Shown here: piece by piece, positions 34,536-52,289 of the stretch
How positions within the stretch are numbered: position 1 is the first letter of the stretch
Layout of the letters: the number at the start of each line of letters is the position of its first letter
NCBI GenBank assembly: GCA_014529385.2
Contig: CM043966.1
Coordinates: 93,075,087 to 93,139,086 of the forward strand
Reading direction: 5' to 3'
DNA length: 64,000 nt
DNA from: Adiantum capillus-veneris
Lineage: Eukaryota; Streptophyta; Polypodiopsida; Polypodiales; Pteridaceae
Notes under the pieces: generated by a model
The model's database searches: none
The model's input: only the letters and a program-made list of their open reading frames with translations
Told to the model about the DNA's origin: nothing
Translations under genes and position numbers: made by a program

Positions 34536-36099
34536 TGTCATAAAATCTAATATCTAACCAACCCAAATGATTTTCTCATATTATACTGAGAAGTTAATGT
34601 GAAAGAATAAATGGGAACAAGGGTTAGAATATAAACGTGTCCTTAGGGATCGATCTCAACACGGGACCAAGGTTAAAGGGTCCAAATGAGAGAGGGTATG
34701 TCAAAGAGCAAGGCTACCTAATGGAGCCTTAAGACCTTAGGGTTAGATTCATTAAAGACCTCCAATGGTTAGTGTTAAAAGTCCTTTGACCTTAGACAAG
34801 CTAGGGCTGTGCTTGAGGTGGGAACCCGGCCCAAGCTTGCCGGCCCAAGCTTGAGGTGCTTGTCGTGCTTGCTGACTAAGGTGCTTGAGGTGCTTGTTGT
34901 GCTTGCTGACTACGGTGCTTGAGGTGATTAATGACTAAGGTGCTAAGGTGATCCATGATTAAGGTGCTTAAGGGATTCAAGGTGTTCCCAAAATTCAACA
35001 AGATCCCTACTCAAGGGGGGCGAGCCCTCATTGTAGGAGCTAGAGAGAGAACACACACCCCCTCACACCAAAGTCAAGCCTTACCTAATGAAGTAACAAG
35101 GACACTTGTCAAGTTCCTCTTCTTTTTGCCCTCATGGTGTGCCTAAAGCCTATTGATTGGCCTCTCAAGGGGTCCAATGGTAATTTAGCTAATTTATTTA
35201 ATTGATTATGCATTTATCAAGTCCTCTCTCTCAAAGAGAAAAGAGGAACACTTGTCCCAAGGCTAGCATGGTTGCTTGATATGCACCCTGCATGTGATTG
35301 GCTACGGTTGTAGAGGTCCAATTATCTTCTAGATTGAACTACAAGGGGGGTCGAACAAGGAAGCTAGGGGCTAGCTTGGGGGGTATACTTTCCCGCGCGC
35401 ACACACACACACACACTCTCATTGTGTGAAGTGCAAAGTGCAAGAGCTCCATCTACTTCTCCAAGCTTGTTGAGAAGTTGAGAGTCTAACACTCTTGGCT
35501 ATGGAATGCAAATCCAACCAAGAGTCATGCTTCAATGCTTAAGCTTGTCATCTTCTTCATCTTCATTACTGTGCTATTATGATATGCTAAGCAAGAAGAG
35601 TGATGATAAGTGAAAAACTATTTCTTTCTCCTATGAATGCTTCTTCTTCCTCTTCTTCCCTACCCTAATTCCCCACTAGCTCTCTCCACCTTTGAAGGTG
35701 TTTGAGGCCTTGGGACTAAGGTCGGGGATGGTTAATACTTTTACAAAGTTTATGTTATGCTCGTGATGCATGAAGCTTTCCATCTTCATCCCATCACCTA
35801 GGTGACAAGGAACAGAAAGATTGTATTGTACCAAGTCTCTCTTGATGGGAGAATCTATAATACAAAGTCCTATTAGAGGAGGGACAGGCTCCACATAAAT
35901 TTGGTCCTCAACTATTGTCATGTTCTCTAATTCTCTCTCTTGCAAAAGTGTTGTTCATGCCAAGTTAATTAAGTATAATGGTTATGTTGTTACCACTAAT
36001 TAAGTTCACCCTCTATGTTCTCAAAGTAGTCTCGTGAAATGCTCACTCTAATTATCTTAATTCCACTATTCTCAAAGTTCACAGGCCATTTCCATTACA
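34536..36099 (+). repeat. 3' LTR of element A
   Basis: 1564 bases, starting TGTCATAAAATCTAATATCT and ending TCCATTACA. The matching LTR of copy A2 (52290-53857, opposite strand) has the same two ends. It contains the short gactaaggtgcttgaggtg-type repeats at about 34875-34975 and a CA tract at about 35399-35417. The copia reading begins straight after it. Confidence 0.9.
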
Positions 36100-37020
36100 A
36101 CTCACTCATCTAAATGTGACACATATTGCTAAATTTAATGTAGATTTGAATGCCACATTTGAGACATCACATTTGGGGCTTCTACATCATTTTTTGGGCA
36201 TTCAATTTAAGCATTGTGATGAGAATATTGCATTATGTCTGACAAAGTTTATGCAAACTTAAGATCTCACATATGTTACCCTCTACCGACGGATAGTTAT
36301 TGCTTGCCTCATTTATGTATGCACTACAAGGCCAGATATTTAGTTTGTAGTCTCACAAGTGACTAGATGTATGCATAGTCGACGGTCTAAGCATTAGCAA
36401 GCAATCAAGAGGATCTTTTGCTCTTCGAGTGGCACTCTACACCTTGGGTTGTTTTATCCCAAGGGGGATCATTGCTGCCAAATTGACAAGCTTTTTCAGA
36501 CTCAAATTGGGCTAGTTACTATGATACACGAATGTCCATGAGTGGTTTTTGTTTCATGCTTGATAGTTCATGTTTATCTTGGTTGAGCAAGAAGAAACCT
36601 AGTGTGGCCACTTCTAGTTTGTGAGACTGACTACATGATTGCTTTCATAACTATGGTTGAGTGTGTGTGGCTTAGACGCCTTATGGATGATTTAAGAGTT
36701 AGAAAGAAGTGTGGCACTCTCATCTATGGTGACAATCAGAGCGTATTGGCAGCTGTGTCGAACCCAATATTTCCTGCTCGCATGAAGCACATTGAGGTGC
36801 CTTATCACTATGTTAGGGAGAGACTCTTAGCTAGAGAGATAAGGTTGGCTTATGTGCCAACACAAGATAACCTTGTGGACTTGTTCACAAAGGCAATACT
36901 TCATGAGAAGTTCAAAGCTTTGGGCTTTCTTCCCTTTGTGGACTGATCATCTCATAGGGCATGACACTTCCTTATACTCTATGTGCCAGCTCTTGTTCAC
37001 TGTATCATCCTATGGGGGAT
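36100..37020 (+). pseudogene. Ty1/copia RT-RNase H end, plus strand
   Basis: Broken reading from the first base after element A: FETSHLGLLHHFLGIQFKHC (end of RT), RRIVIACLIYVCTTRPDI, then the frame 36602-36946 with AFITMVECVWLRRLMDDLRV, YGDNQSVLAAVSNPIFPARM, KHIEVPYHYVRERLLAREIR and YVPTQDNLVDLFTKAI, a copia RNase H. Element A therefore inserted into a copia element. The part upstream of element A is not found, which agrees with the truncated 5' LTR. A tatgggggatt run near 37013 is a possible PPT. Confidence 0.85.
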
Positions 37021-37430
37021 TTGTTGCCATATATATGTTAATGATGTGTGTAAGCACACTTAGACCCGTCATGGATTTTTTTTCTCACGAAGAGGTTTTT
37101 TTCTTGTGTGCTTTGTATATACGCCCATCACTCTAAAGCTATCTTATCTTATATTTGCACACAAAATAATATACTCTCTATCATGTGCCTCGTCTCCAAA
37201 TTGTGTGGGCATTCGTGCAACCGTAACTCCAATATTTGTGTGTGTGTTATTAAGGGAATGGGTAATCGACCATGCTTGATTGTCCAAACATATTGGACCT
37301 TATTCCAACAAGCTCTTACTTAAAGGCCATGTGGCTTGAGTGTGGCTCGAAGTGTCCAAAAATATGTAACATGTATAGAACCTTTACAAGTGTGAAGCAT
37401 GTCATTGGCTTCACTTACACCCATCTAGTT
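37021..37430. other. Possible remnant of a copia 3' LTR; no gene seen
   Basis: Begins TGTTGCCATATATATG after a PPT-like run. The other end could not be found before the minus-strand copia begins near 37430. Confidence 0.3.
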
Positions 37431-40400
37431 AATGCAAAGTGCAAACCGTGTTGATGGTAGGCTTTTCATAAGACAATTGATAGTGTTTTCATTGGTATGA
37501 ACTTTGACTAGCTTAATCCAACATCGCGAGTGAAGTGATACCTCACATCAATGTGTTTTATTTTTTCATGATACTCTGACTATCACAGTGCACCACTAGA
37601 GGCTAAAGTTTGATGTCCAAATCTCCCATTAAGCGTGTCAACCATACTGCTTCCTTGCTGGCATATGATGCTACAACATACTCAGACTCTATAGTGGAAA
37701 AGGACATGCAATCTTGAAGGCATGACCTCCAAGAGATAGCTCCTCCGTCAAATATGAAGGACTAGCCAGATGTAGATGTCTTCTTGTCTACACTCCCTAC
37801 GTAATCTACATCCGTGTATCCAACAATAGATGCATCATTGTTCCCAAAGTGTAAGTACTTGTTGATATACCTTTCAAGTATCTAAGGATATAATTCACTG
37901 CTTTCCTATGTTTCTTATGAGGATTTTCCATATAGTGACTCACCACTCCCACAAAAAATGCATTATGCAGCCTCATTGGCACCATCGCATACATAAAACT
38001 ACCAACAACCAATGAGGAATATGGCAGCTTTTCCATCTATTCCTTTTCAACATCTGACTTAGCAGAATCTTCTTTGTTAAGCTTTACATTTAATGAATGC
38101 ATTTCCCCCATGTATATTGAAATGATGCAAAACCTTGTGAATGTATGCTTCTTGAGACAACGTAAGAATATTTTTCCATCAAATTCACTGAGACAACTTC
38201 TTGGTAGCAAGATGGAATCAACATACCATAATCAACACCTACTTGAAATCACTCAGGTGGATGTGAGGCTCTCATAGAACGTCACCTAATTACTGCTTTT
38301 TTCTCATTCATCAGTATTACTAGTGAAAGGCACATCACTAGACTTCCTAGTTTGTGCTACTTTTTTCTCATTCATGAGCATTACTAGTGAAAGGCACATC
38401 ACTAGACTTCAATTCTAAAATCACATCAAAATTGATAATGTTATGAGATTCTGAGTGCCATAGACAATAACCCATCTCACCATTAGCACCATAATCAATA
38501 AAGATGCATGTATGCGACTTTGGATAGATTTGAGCTAAGTGCTTTTGGATCATGGGCATGTGCTTTGCAACCAAATACATGCAAGTGATCATATTTGCGG
38601 CTTCTTGACATACCACATCTCTTGAGGACCCTTGTAATTCAATGGCATGCTAGGAGACTTGTTGACAATATGCACTGTTGTTAAATGGGCCTCTACCCAA
38701 AAGCCTTGTGTAATGTTTGCTATAGAAGAAGCATAGCAAGAATACATTCTTTTATAGTACGATTCATCCATCTGCAACTCCATTTTAGGTTGGTGTGTGT
38801 CATCAAACTTTAATTTTGATGATTTTTAGGCTTTACCATAGGCTTTCTCTCTCTAGAAATGACTATACTAGAGAGAGAGAAAGCACAGGAAAGCACTTGT
38901 CAAAGCCTCAATGAAGCATGCAAGTAAGTGCACTCATGGCTAAATAAGTGCTAGAAGATGGTACTTTATAAGTGCATGGCAAACTCTCGTAAAATCTCAC
39001 AAGAATTCTACGAGACTCAAAACAACAAAATACGACTTACGGTGGGTGAGAATAGGAGGTAGAGTGGGTAGAAGGGCATGTGGATGGCATGAAGCCTTAG
39101 AAAATTCATATGCCTTTTCAAAGAACCCCAAAGAGACTAAACCCCCATGTTCATACTCCCATACTTTGGACCATTCCACCTCTTCCTAGAAATTCAATGT
39201 TAATCTCTAAAAAGGGAGGAAAAAAGTAGTCCTCATTAAATTGGGCATAACTCTTTCATACAAGGTGGGATATTTTTTTAAAATAAAAAAAATATATCAA
39301 AATTTATCTCTTTCCAAGCTCTATAACTTTGTAAAAGAAACCAAAAGCTAATTTTGAAATTACAGAGGTCATCTAACGAGATTTTTAGAGATTGTGTTAA
39401 AATTTAAGAGACTCTACTAATATTCCCTTTATTACTATGCAATGGAGCTTCTTCAAGCTCATGGCCAAAGCCCTATAAATTCTACTCTTTTTCTTTGCTA
39501 TATACTTATATTGAGTATTCATTGATGCTTTGAACAAGAGGAGAGCAACATATCATGATCAAGGAAGTCGTTAAGTTGCTTCGGTCATGGAGATCTTAGC
39601 CTCTATTGTCCTATGTGTACTCAAGCTCTCTTTGTTGTAAAGAGGTCCAAGAGCATGCATGAGTAGTGAAAATTGTTTTGAGAGGGGGTCCGCCTTATGA
39701 AATCTAGCCCTTAGTATTATGTTGTCTCACGTTAATAATCTTCAGCTTAATTTTTCTATAAGCATGCTAGTTTGAATATGTATGTGAAAATGATGCTTGG
39801 TTATGCACCTGAAAATGTAACCTATGCTAAGGTGAGTTTATGCATAAAGCAAATTAACTCTAATAAAGGCTTCAATGTGTATGGCATAGTAAACTGTCAC
39901 TTAATTCCTTGTTTTGCATAGAAGTCAACTATCTTTCTTGAGAGATACGCCCCACCATTATTATTCCTTAAGCCCTTTAAGATTTTTACTTAACTAATAT
40001 TCAACTAGTGCAAGGAACTTCTAGAAAGTAGAGGAAACCTCTTCCTTACTTTTCAAAGGATAAAACTACACCTTCCTTGTAGAGTCATCAGTGAATGTCA
40101 CAAAGTAATTAGCCCTCCCTACAAACTTACTAGACCACTTATGTTGCTATGAATAAGTTCATGAGGCTTGAACTTCTTTCTAATCACGGGCAAATGAGCA
40201 CTCCTAGTTTGTTTGCCATAGATACAATGTTCCCAACTCAAAAGGTCACTAAAAATAATGACAATCAAGCAAAATATTCGAGAGTTTTTGTTTCCCTTTG
40301 GCTCATATGGACTAGCTGGTAATGCCACAGCTCAGTAGGCAACATCTCGGCTATAGCAATAACATTTGTCTTTTACACACTATACGTGCATGGAATAAAG

Positions 40401-41412
40401 AGAACCAATCTCTATTGTGGCATAACATGGAAACTTGCACCATAATCTATCATCCAATCATGTGTATAGTTGGCCTCACGTGTAGCAAGATCATTGGCAC
40501 TAAGGTTTGAACTAAAAATTCACTCTAAAACATGTGTATCAACACCAAAAGCGCTATCGCCCTAATCAACCATGTGTGAGTCAACGACATTGCTTAACTT
40601 TGCCCTTAGAGTCCAAAGTGTCAAACGTCTTGTAAGTTGTCATCATTGAACTTTTTTTTATTGTCCCTCCTTGTTGCATAGCCCTCTTCATGTGTCCCTT
40701 GTTATGGAAATAGTAGCACTCAACATCACGCATAGAATCATGAGTGTTTTTAAATTCTTTGGACTTACCACAATCATGAGTGCGACCAACCCCTCTGCTT
40801 GGGAGGATGAGCAACATAAGAATCACCAGATTTGGTTAGCTCAAGAGATCTACCACAAATCTCCTTTATAAGCAAATTGCCAATGACGTCATTAAATACT
40901 AATTGGCATGAATTACTTATGGCTGTACAAAACATATCCCATGAGGAAGGCCAGGAACATAGCAAAAAAATAAACTAAACTTTGCCATCAAATCTAAGTG
41001 CCTATGAAGTCGACACACTAAAGAGAATATTGAAGTCATTCAAATGTGGTGACACGCTATCAGCTTCCTTCATGTGTAGCAAATAGAGCTTCTTCATAAG
41101 GCGAACCTTATTACTAACAGTTTTCTTTTTATAAGTATAACATAATTTTTGCCATAAACTACAAGTTGTAGCCTCATCAACAATGGTAAAGAACATTATC
41201 TCTGCACATTGCAAGCATTTAATAGACCTTTCCTTTTCATCAAGTGCTTTTCACTATATCTCAGACATGCCATCACCCTCTTGGCATTCAAACAATGGCA
41301 CTAACTAGTTCTTGTGAATCAAAACATCCTGAATTTGCTTCGTGTAGATGGAAACGTTTGTACCATCAAACTTGTGGATATCATAAAATATCCTACTTAA
41401 AGACGGTGCCAT
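37430..41412 (-). mobile_element. Degenerate Ty1/copia element, minus strand
   Basis: Read from 41412 down: gag start (MAPSLSRIFYDIHKFDGTN), gag body (LWQKLCYTYKKKTVSNKVRL, LHMKEADSVSPHLNDFN), a decayed knuckle (CYYFHNKGHMKRAM), pre-integrase (SWEHCIYGKQTRSAHLP and HELIHSNISG), integrase core (GGAYLSRKIVDFYAKQGIK), a 1.08-kb solo LTR, then the integrase end (ITQGFWVEAHLTTVHIVNKS, YPKSHTCIFIDYGANGEMGY), the RT end (PYSSLVVGSFMYAMVPMRLH, AVNYILRYLKGIS) and RNase H (SEYVVASYASKEAVWLTRL) to about 37430. Most of RT is deleted, around 38040-38370. Many stops. No LTR of its own was identified. Confidence 0.85.
38798..39874 (+). repeat. Probable solo LTR inserted in the copia integrase
   Basis: The minus-strand integrase reading breaks after ...FTMPYT (near 39880) and resumes near 38797, where the family normally continues P-Q-Q-N-G-V. 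The block between starts TGTCATCAAACTT and ends GGCTTCA on the plus strand. The flanks are gtgtg and atgtg, a 5-bp duplication with one mismatch. It contains a TATA-like cctataaatt near 39472 and no ORF. The start lies in a GT run, so it could be off by 2 to 4 bases. Confidence 0.55.
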
Positions 41413-41985
41413 AGCTACAACCAAGAGCGGATTTTATGACAAGAATATTAGCAAAATTTTGACAAAGTCTCCTCTATAAATGCAATAAAATCTCAACCAA
41501 TAGAGAGTCAAAAGCTATCACGCAATGACCATGCACATAGAGAGTATCTATCTCACCAAGTGCAATATCACTGACCAAACTGCTGATCAAAACGAGCTCG
41601 CCAACACAGTGTATGATGCATTTAGTCTTCTCTCTATATATATATCCTATGGTGAGGTCATGAAGAGGATCTGTAGCATACCTAATCCATGTCACACTAG
41701 TATGCTGGCCCCATAGTGCTCAACTTCTAAAAACCTCACCATGACCCTCACAAAAAGGATGCAAAGACTCAAGATTCAAACTACCATATAAATGCCAAAT
41801 TGACACCACAACAATTGTGCTTGGTAATATCCTTCAAATTCATATATACATTGTAAAATAATCAATGTTAACGTGAGCAGATTATGTGCACAAACAAGCG
41901 CCAAAAGATATGCAAGAGGAATATATGATACATGTCAAGAAAACCTGAGAAATGAAAGTGGCCTTAATGAATTTTCCACAACCAC
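41413..41985. other. No gene recognised
   Basis: AT-rich sequence upstream of the minus-strand copia gag start. It may be that element's leader and LTR remains, but no PBS or LTR end could be fixed. Confidence 0.4.
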
Positions 41986-42060
41986 TCCGTTGTAGTCTAG
42001 TGGTTGGGCTGCTGTCTACGTACCCAATGGCTGGGGTTCAACTTGCACGCAACACGATTC
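41986..42060 (+). other. tRNA-like sequence, probably a SINE head or tRNA pseudogene
   Basis: tgtagtctagtggttgggc (from 41991) fits an RNA polymerase III A box and D-arm and resembles tRNA-Asp. ggggttcaacttg (42033-42045) fits a B box with one deviation. The spacing of about 40 bases is right. The anticodon and T stems do not pair well, so a working tRNA is unlikely. A run of about 22 G (42074-42095) follows closely. Confidence 0.4.
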
Positions 42061-42390
42061 ACACCGAAAAGATGGGGGGGGGGGGGGGGGGGGGGCACTC
42101 ACCAATTTTCTAGTGGGTCCAAAAATGAGTGTTAACCTTTTGGTCCAATGGACTTTCTCCACGGAGGGCTCATGCTCCTTTCATTTTTCTTGCTGCTGCC
42201 TCGTCTGAACCATGCCTAAGCTTATCTATACTACTTTATTATTGAGCTTAAAAAAAACTCGCAAGCTGAGTGCTACCACGCGTCGACAGCCTGTTGTCCT
42301 GCGTTTTCGCCACCTTCGTCGCCTCACGCGCATGCAACCGCGACTCAGCTCAACGCACAACTATTTCCCCCTCACTCAGAGCGCAAAAAC

Positions 42391-42960
<570 letters not shown>

Positions 42961-43039
42961 TCCTGGGGGGCTTAGGAGGTCTTTACTGAAAGTGGCGCTA
43001 CCAAGGGTGGGGAGGTCGCCTAGACAGTAAACGGGCAGA

Positions 43040-48733
<5,694 letters not shown>

Positions 48734-51481
48734 AAGGCAATCACCACAAGCATCACATTGGACCTCACATGGTTTTGAGAGATCCGGTAGTGTAAGCACA
48801 GGTTGAGAGATAAGCTTTTCTTTAAGCTTTTCAAAAGCATTGTTCTCCTTAGCAGACCATGTATACCTAACGCTTTTCTTTGTTAGGTCATGTAATGGTC
48901 CCGCAATTTGTGAGAACTTTTCTATGAAGCGTCTATAGTATGCGCACATACCTATAAAGCTTCTTAGTTCATGAAGATTCCTTGGTTTAGGCCATCCTTT
49001 TATTACCTCTAACTTGGATGGATCCATTTGGATGCCATCTTGAGAGATAATGTGACCTAAATACTGAATCTCTTGCAAGAAAAATTCACTTTTCTTTCGA
49101 TTAACATAAAGTTTATTCTCTCTTAAAACTTGAAATATTACCTGGAGGTGTTGCTTGTGTTCCTCCATTGAATTAGAGTAGATGATAATATCATCAAAGA
49201 ACACTCCAGTGAAGGTTCGATGAGGCCTGAACAACTTCTCCATCAAGCGGTTGAATGTGGCTGGTGCATTGGTCAAGCCAAAAGGCATGACAATGTATTC
49301 GTAAAGACCAAATGTAGTGCGAAACGCGGTCTTTACAATGTCTTGATCAACTATCCTTATTTGATGATAGCCACTCTTTAGGTCAACCCTACTGAAGTAG
49401 GTCGATCCTTGTAGCTTATCAAATAGGTCTTCTACCCGTGGAACGGGAAACCTATTCTTGATAGTGATCCTATTTAGTGCTCTATAGTTGACACACATAC
49501 GATATGTGCCGTCTTTCTTTTGCACTAATAGCACAGGTGAGCAAAATGGAGATGAGCTAGGCCTAACCATGCCCTTCTCAACTAACTCATGCACTTGCCG
49601 CATAATCTCCTCTTGTTGAGCTTGAGAAACTCTATAAGGAGGTTTATTAGGCGGTGAACTTCCTGGAAGAAGTTCAATTGCATGGTCATCATTACCTCGT
49701 TTAGGAGGTAGCTCACAAGGGATGTCGTCAATAAAAACATCTTGAAACCCCTTGAGAAAATTGGATAACTCTAATTCCTTTTGGTTGCTTTTATTTTCGT
49801 TTGTTAAAGCATTAGGTTCATTTTGAGAATCTTTAATAAAAATCATGTACACGGAAATAGAGCTCTTTATTGACTTGTTGAAAGCTGGTGTATGTACAAT
49901 GGGGATGGTGTTACCCATTTTCTTAGCATCTATATACATGTCTTTTTCCCTGAACTTAAAGGAGATTCTCCTTTCAGGAAATTTAACATCGGCAGCCAGG
50001 CGGTCAAACCATGGTGCCCCTAGGATTACATCCTCATGCTTGAGAGGAGAGATAAAGAAGTCCTCTTTGTCCACATAGCCTTGGACATGAAGCCTCAATT
50101 TCCCAATTAAGGGAGTGACTGAAGCTTCTTGCCCCTTGAAGGCACTGTATGCGGGTAGGACATCTCCCATCTCGTAGGATTGTATGCCTAGCTTGGTGGC
50201 TAACTCCATAGATATAAAATTGTGAGTAGAAACAGGGTCAAAGAGAATAAAAGCATCATGTTCTCTTACCTTTCCCCAAGCATGGCATAGAGGAGATCCT
50301 TTGTGGTGAGTTTGGTGAGTCTCCTCCTCTTGGATTTCAACCAAGGAAGCTCTAGGAGGATCTTGGCGGTTGTTCTTTTGGGGACAAGCGCGGTACGCAT
50401 GCCCTTGTTCACCGCACTTGAAACACCGGTTATCCTTACGATAACGCTCAAGCTCTTCAGGAGAGAGTTTATTCTTACCTTTGTAAACTCCCTTCTCTTT
50501 AGCTTTGTTGGAGTTGCCCTTAGGAGACTTTTGGACATTGTCCTTCCCCTTAGGCTCATTGGAACCCTTGTTTTCTGGGGGCTTATTATTTCTTTTTGCC
50601 TCCGTTTGGAAATTGATTCGAGAGGCGACCATAGTGTGGTGTATTACCGTCGATATGGTACGTGGTCTTTGGGAGTTGACATACTCCACCATTTCTTCGG
50701 TTAAGCCCGCACAAAATTGTTGCTTTTGCTCTCCAAAATCCAACCTTTTGAAGACAATGGCTTTGAGTTGTAGGTCCCAAAACTTGTCTACATATTTGTG
50801 GATGGATCCATTGGGAGAGAGCTTTAAGCTTCGCCATTCGGTGAGTACTTTGTCTTTGGCATCGGTGGCCAAAAATTGCTTCATAATGGAAGCTCTTAAA
50901 GCCTTCCATGTTCGTGGAGCTTCACCATTGGCTTGTAGGCTAGACCACCATTGTCTGGCGGACTTTTGAAAGTGCATAGCTACATGGCGTAGCTTAGAAG
51001 ACTCCGTGAAGCCCTCATCTCCAAACGCCGCATCGAATTGCTGGATAAAGGCCAAGACTTTGTCCGTAGCACCAAAGGTACCATCATAGGTAAGGAAAGA
51101 GATGCTCTTCCCTCCCTCTTTGAATTTCTTCAACTTGGGCGACCTCTTCCATGCGGCATAGGATTTCCTATGGCCTCTTCTTTTTGATGGTTCAAAGGTT
51201 GCACCATCACTTTCTTCAGAGGGTGAAGAATTTGAAGAAGGTGGAGAAGAGGGTGACCTCTTTCTCGCCTTTTTCTTGTCTTGATCTTTGTCATCTTCAC
51301 CATAGTTTTCATAAGAGGAAGAGGATGAAGAAGATGGAGAAGAGGGTGTCCTCTTTCTCGCCTTTTTCTTCTCTTGCTTTTTATCATCCCTCCTTGAATT
51401 GTGGTGGGGAGAAGAATATGATGGTCTTCTCCGCTTTGGTGGTGATGGAGAGCGTTTAGCCCGCTGTCTTCGTGGAGCCAT
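48734..51481 (-). CDS. Gag-protease-RT polyprotein of copy A2 (open but truncated)
   Basis: The open frame is 930 codons, running on to 48689 through microsatellite junk. Residues 1-120 are an Arg/Ser/Lys-rich region with a repeated block (KKKARKRTPSSPSSSSSSS and KKKARKRSPSSPPSSNSSP). The capsid follows (FTESSKLRHVAMHFQKSARQ), then a CCHC knuckle (CFKCGEQGHAYRAC). The protease reads LFDPVSTHNFIS, where the triad Gly is Val (element A has D-P-G). RT: LLVQKKDGTYRMCVNYRALN, STYFSRVDLKSGYHQIRI, MPFGLTNAPATFNRLM, VFFDDIIIYSNSMEEHKQHL; all three catalytic Asp are present. RNase H stops after CEVQCDACGDCL. Confidence 0.88.
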
Positions 51482-51871
51482 CTACGCCGAGGTGGCGGAA
51501 GATTCGCTTCTTTCTCGTTCCTTCAGTGGAGGCTCTTGAGTTCTCCTTTGGGAAGGAGATACATCATCAAGAAGTAAATTCTTGAGCCCTTCATAAGGAT
51601 TCTCTTCTTCTTCCCAAATGGGAGAGAGACCTCTTTTGGTAGTCTCACAAGGAGGCTTCCTAGGTGTTCTCTCGTCATGGTGATTAGCTTGGAGAATCCC
51701 GTGAGCACGGAGCTGCCGTTGCACTTCACTTTGGAGAGATGGATTGCCCATGGCTTGTTGAAGCCTAGAAACAAGATAGTTAACAAGCATTGAAGCATCA
51801 TTAGTAGCTTGCTCATGAGCAAAATCAAAGTTATCAACATTAATTTCACTCTCTTTACTATTGTCAGCCAT
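51482..51871 (-). CDS. N-terminal gag segment of copy A2
   Basis: 129 codons (NVDNFDFAHEQATNDASMLV, LQQAMGNPSLQSEVQRQLRA, then basic/acidic low complexity). Its TAG is followed directly by the ATG of the next frame (…SATSA, stop, MAPRRQ). In element A the same place reads SSSEDVAP, stop, RRQ, with the stop at a different codon. This suggests that the two parts were originally one gag protein and that each copy has its own stop. Confidence 0.7.
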   Translation of the reverse strand: MADNSKESEINVDNFDFAHEQATNDASMLVNYLVSRLQQAMGNPSLQSEVQRQLRAHGILQANHHDERTPRKPPCETTKRGLSPIWEEEENPYEGLKNLLLDDVSPSQRRTQEPPLKERERSESSATSA

Positions 51872-52271
51872 TCTAACAACTTTTAGGTGTAAACTTTTTA
51901 GGTGTACTTTGGCACTTCAAGCCCTAGTTGCTACTCCTCTTTACCCCTTTAGAAAAAAGCACTCAAGCTACTGTACTCGCGGCTCGAATACCATTAATTG
52001 CAAGGAATAGAAGAGAGGGTCTTTCGACACCAAAACAGCACCGGCTCCTGTCAAGCTTCTAATAGCTCAATAGTGGTTAAGCCGTAGGCAAGCCCCGTAG
52101 GACTCCACTATTAAGACCATAGCTCTCGACGGTGATGCCCCGTTAACTGCACGAAGGCAGGCGCACTGCAAGGCTGAAAAATCCCTATTCTACTTACTCA
52201 CAGGCAATTAATAATACCAACCATTTGTAGCTAGCTTGAGGACCTCCCTTCTTGAGCAAGAAAAGAGAAAC

Positions 52272-52289
52272 CTTGAGCTCTGATACCAA
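52272..52289 (-). other. Primer binding site of copy A2 (initiator tRNA-Met)
   Basis: The minus strand reads ttggtatcagagctcaagg immediately after the LTR end, matching the iMet PBS start TGGTATCAGAGC. Confidence 0.85.

Larger units (their letters stand above)
12376..36099 (+). mobile_element. Chromodomain Ty3/gypsy element A, host of two nested insertions
   Basis: A plus-strand element with a truncated 5' LTR (12376-13669), an iMet-type PBS, gag with one CCHC knuckle, protease, RT, RNase H, integrase, a cut-off chromodomain, a PPT and a 3' LTR (34536-36099). A solo LTR (15684-17244) splits the protease and element B (17823-31678) splits RT. Removing both restores the order seen in copy A2 at 48.7-53.9 kb, with matching protein motifs on each side of both junctions. 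Many stops and a changed integrase residue show that it is dead. Confidence 0.88.

Noticed and set aside
41986-42060. Functional tRNA gene
   Set aside because: A and B boxes are present but the anticodon and T stems do not pair and the acceptor stem is incomplete.
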